Source of the DNA: an uncultured Pseudanabaenaceae cyanobacterium
GTDB lineage: Bacteria; Cyanobacteriota; Cyanobacteriia; PCC-9006; JAAUQQ01
NCBI GenBank assembly: GCA_937949725.1
Contig: CALECT010000077.1
Span: 1-45,113, forward strand
Length of the DNA stretch: 45,113 bases
Direction: 5' to 3'
Shown: positions 9,047 to 14,847 of the stretch, in pieces
How positions within the stretch are numbered: position 1 is the first letter of the stretch
How the letters are laid out: the number at the start of each line of letters is the position of its first letter
Program-made: the position numbers and the translations under genes
The notes under the pieces: generated by a model
Databases searched by the model: none
What the model was told of the DNA's origin: nothing
What the model saw: only the letters and a program-made list of their open reading frames with translations

Positions 9047-10483
9047 CTAGGCGACAAAGTCCACCGAGCTGACCTGGGTACCGCGCAGGCGCGCCAGTAC
9101 ATCACTACCGTTGCTAATCAGCGTATTGCCATTGCTGACGCTCAATGAGATGGAGTCGCTGGATAGACCTTCGCTGAGGGCAACGCTATCGCCAACGCCA
9201 TAGTTGAAGATATCGACGTAACCTTCGCCAGCGTTAAGCACAAAGGTATCGCTACCACCCGCAGCATAAACCTGGTCAAAGCCCGTGCCAGCATCAAATA
9301 CATCGCTGCCACCGTTGCCATAGATGATGTCATCGCCAGCGCCTGTGCTGAAGATCTCGTCGCCGCCAGCGCCATAGACCGTATCCTGGCCAACGCCCGT
9401 GGTGATGATGTCGTTGCCACCGTTACCGTAAACGACGTTGTTACCGTCACCTGCGTTGATGGTGTCGTTTCCACCGGCACCGTAGATGGTGTCATTGCCA
9501 CTGCCAGTGGTCACGGTGTCGTTGCCGCCGTTGCCGAAGATGATGTTGTTACCATCGCCTGCTTCAACGATGTCGTTGCCGCCTGCACCGTAAATGGTGT
9601 CGTTGCCGGAGCCTGAAATGAAGGTGTCGTTACCACCATTGCCAAAGAGTTCGTTGTCGCCGTCGCCTGCGTTGATAACGTCATCGCCACCGGCACCGAA
9701 GATGCGATCGTCGCCTGCGCCTGCGTAGAAGCGATCGTTGCCACCATTGCCAAAGAGGGTGTTGTTGCCCTCGCCGCCAAAGATGTCATCCTGAGCGCTG
9801 GTGCCGAAGAGAGTATCGCTGCCGTCGCCACCTTCAACCAAGTTGGCAATGCGAATGCGAGCCACTTCATAGCCAGGGGCAGTGTAATCTGCATTGGCAA
9901 AGCGGGGGTCATCGAGAATGCCGCCACTGCCTAGAGGATTGAAACCTGTTGCCAGCTGAACAGTGCCATTTTGCTCTACGCCAGTATCGGGAGCCGCTTG
10001 GCCAAAGAATGCCGTGTTGGCAGGAATTTCATCGTTAACTTCAGTTCCTGCATCGAGAACTTGTGAGCCCGTAACCGTAAATTCTGCACCGATGAAGTTA
10101 CCATCTTCATCAAAGACTTCAATCGCCAAAGGATTGCCATTGGCAATGAATGTATCGTTGCTAGGCAAAATCATAGAAGCGTAGTTGAAGTAGCGACCTT
10201 GGCTCGCATCAACTGCAAATTGTCCTCGCACAGTCGCGCCGGGAGCGATGGGTGCGCCTCCTACGGTTCCATCAACGTCGCCAAAGCCACTATCTGCGAA
10301 TTCTTGGCTGATAACCGCATTGTTGCCATCTTCAGCTAGACGCTCTAAACCAGCGCTAGCAGCTGCACCACGGTCATACGTGTCAAAGCCACCATTGTGA
10401 AAGCCAACCCAAACTGGCGTGATGTTAGTGCCAGACTGAGGTGCGCGATTCTCAATGGAAACAGATAGCTTTTGGGTATTCAT
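9047..10483 (-). CDS. Spondin-domain protein with RTX calcium-binding repeats
   Basis: A 478-residue, cysteine-free acidic protein. Residues 1-212 match the bacterial Spondin_N domain: TPVWVGFHNGGFDTYDRGA near 22-40, GLERLAEDGN, and SQVLDAGTEVNDEIPANTAF near 140-158. Residues 217-416 are hemolysin-type nonapeptides (GGxGxDxhx), which bind Ca2+ in a beta-roll. There is no N-terminal signal peptide, as expected for a type I secretion substrate that uses a C-terminal signal. Its promoter carries the same motif as the nearby ECF sigma gene, so it is a likely target of that sigma factor. A role at the cell surface or in the matrix is inferred. Confidence 0.88.
   Translation of the reverse strand: MNTQKLSVSIENRAPQSGTNITPVWVGFHNGGFDTYDRGAAASAGLERLAEDGNNAVISQEFADSGFGDVDGTVGGAPIAPGATVRGQFAVDASQGRYFNYASMILPSNDTFIANGNPLAIEVFDEDGNFIGAEFTVTGSQVLDAGTEVNDEIPANTAFFGQAAPDTGVEQNGTVQLATGFNPLGSGGILDDPRFANADYTAPGYEVARIRIANLVEGGDGSDTLFGTSAQDDIFGGEGNNTLFGNGGNDRFYAGAGDDRIFGAGGDDVINAGDGDNELFGNGGNDTFISGSGNDTIYGAGGNDIVEAGDGNNIIFGNGGNDTVTTGSGNDTIYGAGGNDTINAGDGNNVVYGNGGNDIITTGVGQDTVYGAGGDEIFSTGAGDDIIYGNGGSDVFDAGTGFDQVYAAGGSDTFVLNAGEGYVDIFNYGVGDSVALSEGLSSDSISLSVSNGNTLISNGSDVLARLRGTQVSSVDFVA
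9236..9775 (-). repeat. Five tandem 108-bp (36-residue) units within the RTX gene
   Basis: The nonapeptides at residues 237-416 fall into five blocks of four (237-272, 273-308, 309-344, 345-380, 381-416). Each block follows the order GxGxN-xxxG, NGGxD, GxGxD, AGGxD. The DNA repeats with the same period, which suggests growth by duplication of 108-bp units. Confidence 0.85.
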
Positions 10484-10546
10484 AGTGAAAAGAATATGTC
10501 TAGGACTTTACGGACCGGATGCTTAAGAGAAGCGCTGCATCTGGTA

Positions 10547-10575
10547 GTAATACACAGTCGATTGAGAATTGGATT
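10547..10575 (-). promoter_or_regulatory. Putative ECF-sigma promoter of the RTX gene
   Basis: Reading the minus strand: AATCCAAT (10568-10575), an 11-base spacer, then TGTGTATTAC (10547-10556). Both boxes and the spacer length are identical upstream of the ECF sigma gene (12246-12274). The boxes end 63 bp before the RTX start codon. The assignment to the linked sigma factor is an inference from the shared motif. Confidence 0.65.
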
Positions 10576-10701
10576 CATCGACTTATAAAAGACTTGAAAA
10601 GAAAAAGGTGACAGGTTTTGAATGACAGGATTCAGCATCCTCAATCAAACGTCGCCCATCACCTTATCGACAGCTACCCTTACAAAAAAGAGAATTCTCT
10701 T

Positions 10702-11592
10702 CTAAATCACTGCTCCATTCATAACCATTTCACTTGTTTGAGTCGGAATCGTGCCTTCATCTTCTAATGTGATGCTGACCATAGGCGTTCCAGCCCAGTT
10801 ACCCACTGGAATCTCAACCAGGACTTGGCCGGTTTCATCAGGCTTAAATTCAACGCAGTAGATTTTCTCTCCATTGACCACAGCCCATAGCTGATAAGCT
10901 TTACCAGCTGGAGGATCAGGCAGATCTTTAAGGGCAAGCATTGCCCAGCTTCTCTGGGGAGCAATGACAACGCTACCGGAGGAGGTTTCGGTGAAGCCAC
11001 TGGCTGCACTGAGTGAAAGGAGACGGTTCTCAGGCAGTCGCAGTATGGAGATCACTTCTTGATACTCAGCGACATCGCTTTTGGCGCTGGCAAGCTGGGT
11101 TTCGATCGCGACTAACCGCTCTTCTGATTGTTGCTGAGCAAACTGAAGCTGGTTACGAAGCTGAAGGTTTTGGAAGCCAAGCACAGCTGCGGCGATGGTT
11201 GCAGCGATTGCGAAGCAAACTGTCTTCGTAATCGCGCCCCCAGTCACCGGAGCATGCCACTGTTGTCTGGACTGAAAGCCCACCACGGGAGCAGGCACAG
11301 CTTCGTTTTTTTGAGCCCGCTGCGGGGTCTCCGCCGCCGCTTCAAGCAGTTTGGTATTTAGAGCCCTACGCGGCGCGACATCTTCAGGCAAAGACAATGG
11401 CAGCAGATTAAGCGTCGCCTGGAGTTCGGCAACTTCTGTTCTAGCCTGGGGATTGCTGGCTAGATACTGCTGTACCTCGGCCATTTCATCCGAGGAGAGA
11501 TCGCCCAAAACGTAGCCTGCAATAAGTTCTTGAAAGGCATTGGACTGAGGATTATTAGCGTTTCGGTCTGGGTTAGCGTCCTGGGAAGTCAT
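10702..11592 (-). CDS. Anti-sigma factor, RskA family
   Basis: A 296-residue membrane-anchored regulator. Residues 20-90 form a cytoplasmic anti-sigma domain (IAGYVLGDLSSDEMAEVQ is typical), 121-140 is a single transmembrane helix, 141-175 is a short coiled coil, and 180-296 is the RskA-like outer domain (LKDLPDPPAGKAYQLWAV). It should hold the ECF sigma factor inactive until an envelope signal releases it. The start codon lies 2 bp after the sigma stop codon, so the two are co-transcribed and probably translationally coupled. Confidence 0.9.
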   Translation of the reverse strand: MTSQDANPDRNANNPQSNAFQELIAGYVLGDLSSDEMAEVQQYLASNPQARTEVAELQATLNLLPLSLPEDVAPRRALNTKLLEAAAETPQRAQKNEAVPAPVVGFQSRQQWHAPVTGGAITKTVCFAIAATIAAAVLGFQNLQLRNQLQFAQQQSEERLVAIETQLASAKSDVAEYQEVISILRLPENRLLSLSAASGFTETSSGSVVIAPQRSWAMLALKDLPDPPAGKAYQLWAVVNGEKIYCVEFKPDETGQVLVEIPVGNWAGTPMVSITLEDEGTIPTQTSEMVMNGAVI

Positions 11593-11594
11593 AA

Positions 11595-12203
11595 CTAATC
11601 CACCACATCTGTGAGAAGCTTTCTGAGTTTGAGCAGTCCCTGGCGGGAGCGGCTTTTGACGGTGCCGAGGGGTATATCGAGCCGTTGTGTAATTTCAGAC
11701 TGGGAGAGACCCTCGTAATAGGCCATCTCTAGAACTTGGCGCTGGTTCGGGGAGATGAGCTCCATAGCAGACCGGACCTGCCCCGACGTTTCTTTCAAGG
11801 CGATGGACTCTAACATTGAGTCTCCTTCGGAGAGGGGTTGGGTGCCCCGTCCCCAGCGTTCGGCGAGCTTGCGCTGATTTTTGGCTGAACGGATGCGATT
11901 GAGGGCTTGGGAACGCGTCATCGTCATTAGATACACCAGGAGTGACCCCCGTTCAGGGTCATAGCTCAGCGTACGCCAGAGCCTAAGAAAAACCTCATGG
12001 GTGAGATCCGCAGCTTCATCCTCAGATTTGAGGATACGGAAGGCCAATCGATAGGTCGGCGCGCTGTAGCGGTTATAAATCGCATCAAGCGCTTTGAGGT
12101 CTCCGTTGCAGAGAGCTGCGTAGAGCACTGGATCAGGCTGTTCTGTCAGTGGCATAGCGTTACTCTGGAGCGACAGCGAGCGGGCAGGCAATCGAATCGG
12201 CAT
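11595..12203 (-). CDS. ECF RNA polymerase sigma factor
   Basis: A sigma-70 family extracytoplasmic-function factor with region 2 (YRLAFRILKSEDEAADLTHE, then VFLRLW) and region 4 (SPNQRQVLEMAYYEGLSQSE, then DIPLGTVKSRSR). It is 202 residues from the ATG at 12203, or 186 from the ATG at 12155, which fits the usual family start better; neither has a strong ribosome site. It directs transcription from alternative promoters. It is followed by its anti-sigma gene and preceded by a motif shared with the RTX gene, which points to autoregulation. Confidence 0.92.
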   Translation of the reverse strand: MPIRLPARSLSLQSNAMPLTEQPDPVLYAALCNGDLKALDAIYNRYSAPTYRLAFRILKSEDEAADLTHEVFLRLWRTLSYDPERGSLLVYLMTMTRSQALNRIRSAKNQRKLAERWGRGTQPLSEGDSMLESIALKETSGQVRSAMELISPNQRQVLEMAYYEGLSQSEITQRLDIPLGTVKSRSRQGLLKLRKLLTDVVD

Positions 12204-12245
12204 GAAGGATGCTCGGAATCTGAGTGGCTCGCAGGGTCGTTACAG

Positions 12246-12274
12246 GTAATACACAGCTAGGCTGAGATTGGATT
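12246..12274 (-). promoter_or_regulatory. Putative autoregulated promoter of the ECF sigma gene
   Basis: Minus strand: AATCCAAT (12267-12274), an 11-base spacer, TGTGTATTAC (12246-12255), 42 bp before the first ATG of the sigma gene. It is identical in both boxes and in spacing to the element before the RTX gene. Confidence 0.65.
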
Positions 12275-12307
12275 GATGAAATGCTGAGTTTTTGCTGAAT
12301 GGCTGCT

Positions 12308-12931
12308 TTAACTGGCAGCATAGGCCATTTGCCAGAAATCTTTCTCTAGCTCAGCAACCCTGACAAATGCGGCTTTTGCAGCAGCCTGGGTTACCTCATC
12401 AGCTTCTGCGAAGGCTCGATCCGCTTGTGCTGCTAACAGCACAACATATTCACTAAAGCCCGCATTGCCCCAGCGATCCGCAAACTCGGCATAGGGAGCT
12501 ACCATCTGCCCTGGCTTTTGCCAGGCTTCGTTGTAGGCCCGTTAGATCGCCCACAGCACCGTCGCTTGCACCGCATAGGGCTGATCAGCTAGGCCCAACA
12601 TCATGTCGCAATAGGTCACGCAGGTCGCCTGGCAGGGCGTTTCCAACTTTAGCGATCGTTCCGCCGCCTTCTCCCGGAACCAGTTCAACTCATCCTTCAG
12701 CGCAGCCAGGCCATCAAACAGCACATTAAAATCCTGGGGCGGTGCCGCGATGACGCAACCTGCCACCAGCCGCGTAAAGTCTAAAACGAAGTGATAGTCC
12801 TGGATTAACCAAGTATTGAACTGCTGGGGCGTAATACTGCCATCGGCACATTGGTCCAAGAAAGGATGTTCGGTAGCGGCCTGCCACAGGTCGGGGTAGC
12901 TTGTGAGAAGTGCAGCACAGGTATTAGCCAT
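12308..12931 (-). pseudogene. TenA/PqqC-like protein interrupted by an in-frame stop
   Basis: One continuous frame of 207 codons is split by TAA at 12542-12544 (codon 130). The first 129 residues (MANTCAALL... to LWAI) and the remaining 77 (RAYNEAWQ... to MAYAAS) together give a full TenA/THI-4 family helical protein. In relatives LWAI is followed by Glu, so a single GAA to TAA change explains the stop. The ATG at 12931 has GGAG seven bases upstream. The protein lacks the PC motif of classic thiaminase II, so it resembles the Glu-type TenA group, whose substrate is unclear. A sequencing error is the main alternative. Confidence 0.75.
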
Positions 12932-13046
12932 GGATAAGCTCCGCGATGTGATGAATGTGTCGATTATGATCCTGTTACTGGGATTTATCGGTATCAATTT
13001 GGTGCGCATTGCCATGATTGGGCTCGAACGCAGCGGCATAATGTAA
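12930..13046 (+). CDS. Possible small single-helix membrane protein, 38 aa
   Basis: ATG at 12930 to TAA at 13044-13046. The product begins MDKLRDVMNV, has a hydrophobic helix at about residues 10-31 (SIMILLLGFIGINLVRIAMI) and ends GLERSGIM. Its ATG overlaps the start of the TenA-like gene on the other strand (the bases CATG serve both). It precedes the DUF2470 gene by 47 bp on the same strand. I recognise no family. The charge and helix pattern looks protein-like, but the ribosome site is poor. Confidence 0.35.
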   Translation: MDKLRDVMNVSIMILLLGFIGINLVRIAMIGLERSGIM

Positions 13047-13093
13047 GAGTCAGATTAATAAACGACCTTTCAGCACAATCGGAGATCAATCCA

Positions 13094-13375
13094 ATGGGTG
13101 AAGCAATTACCGCAGCGGTGAGCGATCGCATCTGCAAGCATATGAACGATGACCATGCAGACTCCATCGTGATGTATGCCGAGGTCTACGGCAAAGCGGA
13201 GAATGTCTCCTCGGCTCGCATGTTGAAGATTGACCCCGAAGGCATGGATATTGTGGCCCAGGTGGAGGGAGCCGATACGCCCGTGCGCGTGACCTTCGAG
13301 AAGCCCCTGGCCGATGCCAAGGAAGCCCATGTGGTGCTGGTCGACATGCTAAAGAAAGGTCGGGCTAAGGCTTAA
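13094..13375 (+). CDS. dri1: DUF2470 haem-binding protein, Dri1-like
   Basis: A 93-residue single-domain DUF2470 protein, similar to Dri1 (Ssr1698) of Synechocystis, a haem-binding protein linked to control of succinate dehydrogenase and iron metabolism. HMNDDHADS at 16-24 and EAHVVLVDML at 77-86 are visible; H21 and H79 are candidate haem ligands. Short DUF2470 domains also occur at the C-terminus of HugZ-type haem oxygenases. A strong terminator follows 21 bp after the stop codon. The role of this copy is inferred from the family. Confidence 0.75.
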   Translation: MGEAITAAVSDRICKHMNDDHADSIVMYAEVYGKAENVSSARMLKIDPEGMDIVAQVEGADTPVRVTFEKPLADAKEAHVVLVDMLKKGRAKA

Positions 13376-13396
13376 TCCACTGTTCAGTGGTATGGG

Positions 13397-13426
13397 AAAG
13401 GCGAGCTGTCGTGCAGCTCGCCTTTT
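13397..13426 (+). terminator. Intrinsic terminator after the DUF2470 gene
   Basis: A 12-bp stem (AAAGGCGAGCTG at 13397-13408 with 13414-13425), loop TCGTG, and a T-rich tail. The outer AAA/TTT pairs also allow it to act on the convergent VOC gene from the other side. Confidence 0.85.
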
Positions 13427-13445
13427 TATTTGGGGGCGATTGCGA

Positions 13446-14117
13446 TTACCAGCGAAAACTGAGCGGTAGCTCCGGCGCAAAGCTGATTGATTGTCCTGCA
13501 ATGCCTTGGTCAAAGGTGATTTCTAAATGTTCTGTCTCGCCTGGGGCGAGAGCAATCCCATCCACAGCGGCAACGGCTTGCAGCTCGGGGGATAGCTGGG
13601 TGCAATGGGGCAGCTGAATGTGGACCGCTGTAATTTCTTTGAAGCCGATTGAATGCTCCAAGGGCGATCGCCTATCAACAGGTTTCGCATCGGGTCGTCC
13701 TCCAAAGCTGAGGTAGAAGAGGAACGGTTCGGCCAGTTGGGTGACGTTGTTACCAATCCAGACGAATAGAGATTCTGGCAGATAGGTGGGGTGATATTGC
13801 CAGCCTGGAAAAGGGGGCTCTGTGCTGGAGGCTTGGCTGGAGCGGAGGCAGAGGCCAAAGGATGAGGCTGCTTGGCCTCGGTGCTGGAAGCGCTGACCCA
13901 AAGTCGTCGGTGCAGTCAATTCACTACGAGTCTCTTCCTGATCATGTACCCACAACAGTTCCACCATGGCGTTCTGAAAAAAGAAGCGGCGGTTGGCGGT
14001 GCCTTGGCCGGGGTGAATGTTGCTTGGGCCTTCGGTGAGGCCAAAGTCAATCAGCTTTTGGGCCGCAGGGGCTCCCGGCTTTGTCAAAATAAAGAGGTGG
14101 TCAAGTTCGAAGGTCAT
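13446..14117 (-). CDS. VOC (glyoxalase-fold) family protein
   Basis: A 223-residue protein beginning MTFELDHLFILTKPGAP, the typical first strand of a vicinal oxygen chelate (glyoxalase/bleomycin resistance) fold. NRRFFFQNAMVELLWV (about 43-58) fits the second strand pair, with a Glu that is a common metal ligand. It is longer than a single VOC module and belongs to the group annotated glyoxalase-like. Substrate and reaction are unknown. It is convergent with the DUF2470 gene, which ends 70 bp away. Confidence 0.7.
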   Translation of the reverse strand: MTFELDHLFILTKPGAPAAQKLIDFGLTEGPSNIHPGQGTANRRFFFQNAMVELLWVHDQEETRSELTAPTTLGQRFQHRGQAASSFGLCLRSSQASSTEPPFPGWQYHPTYLPESLFVWIGNNVTQLAEPFLFYLSFGGRPDAKPVDRRSPLEHSIGFKEITAVHIQLPHCTQLSPELQAVAAVDGIALAPGETEHLEITFDQGIAGQSISFAPELPLSFRW

Positions 14118-14251
14118 GATCCCTAGAGCATCAGTTCATCAATCGAGCGATTGCTAGAGAGAACCAGAAAGTTTGAGTAAATTCGTCTTGTTTGAATGGA
14201 CAATTGACTCACCGAGTCTACGCCTTCTTGAAGTACATACAGCAGCCCAAA

Positions 14252-14794
14252 TTAGCGACCTTTTTTAAGATCAGCATAAATAATAATTTCAACTGCCAAG
14301 ATCACCAGAAGAAATAGTTCGATAATACAAAGAATGTAGAGTAGCCAATTAGGATTCGGCATCAATAACCAAAAGGCGAGCAGAGCAATCAAACCAGAAG
14401 CAACAAAAGTAAGTTCATCCACAATTAGTTGAAGACGTTTGCGGCGTATACGGTGCTTATCGTCACGGTGTCCGGTTTCCCAGCCGAAAACAACTTCAAG
14501 CTCACAATCCAGTTCTTTTTGAAGGTTCTTGCTGAGAGTGTTACGCATGTAATGGCCGATCGCACTAATCTTTTGATCGTTCACGAGATAGGTCCAACCA
14601 AGGATGAAACAGACCCAGGGAATAATCAGAAAACCGATATAGTTCTGATGTTGAAGGGTAAAGGATAAGATTCCGCCAAACAGACCGAGAGTGACGTAGA
14701 GCAAATTATCACGGAAACCAATGCGAGCAGTTTGTTCCTCCTTGAGCTTGTCGTATTCAAGGTGATAGAGGTTGAGGAGTTTGTCATTGGCCAT
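14252..14794 (-). CDS. Four-helix membrane protein, partner of the TIR-WD40-PNP gene
   Basis: A 180-residue protein. A charged N-terminus (LEYDKLKEEQTARIGFRDN, 12-30) leads into two helices at about 30-48 and 53-71, then a cytoplasmic segment at 72-126 ending in a basic stretch (HRIRRKR), then two more helices at about 127-145 and 150-174. The ATG at 14794 has GAGGA seven bases upstream; the frame is open to a GTG at 14815. It starts 53 bp after the stop of the 944-residue gene, so the two probably form an operon. Size and layout recall SLATT-type membrane effectors, but I cannot assign it to that family. The same type of protein may occur as an orphan in cyanobacteria. Confidence 0.7.
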   Translation of the reverse strand: MANDKLLNLYHLEYDKLKEEQTARIGFRDNLLYVTLGLFGGILSFTLQHQNYIGFLIIPWVCFILGWTYLVNDQKISAIGHYMRNTLSKNLQKELDCELEVVFGWETGHRDDKHRIRRKRLQLIVDELTFVASGLIALLAFWLLMPNPNWLLYILCIIELFLLVILAVEIIIYADLKKGR

Positions 14795-14847
14795 GTCGAT
14801 AGTCCTCGATCTCACTGCTACATTCTAAATCCTGGATTCTGAAATCC

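Noticed and set aside
9236..9775. CRISPR-like regular repeat
   Set aside because: The periodicity lies in coding RTX nonapeptides, with no spacer structure or cas genes.
9142..9927. Long alternative frames within the RTX gene
   Set aside because: They are shadows produced by the repetitive RTX codons; their composition (Ala/Thr/Ser-rich) is typical of such artefacts.
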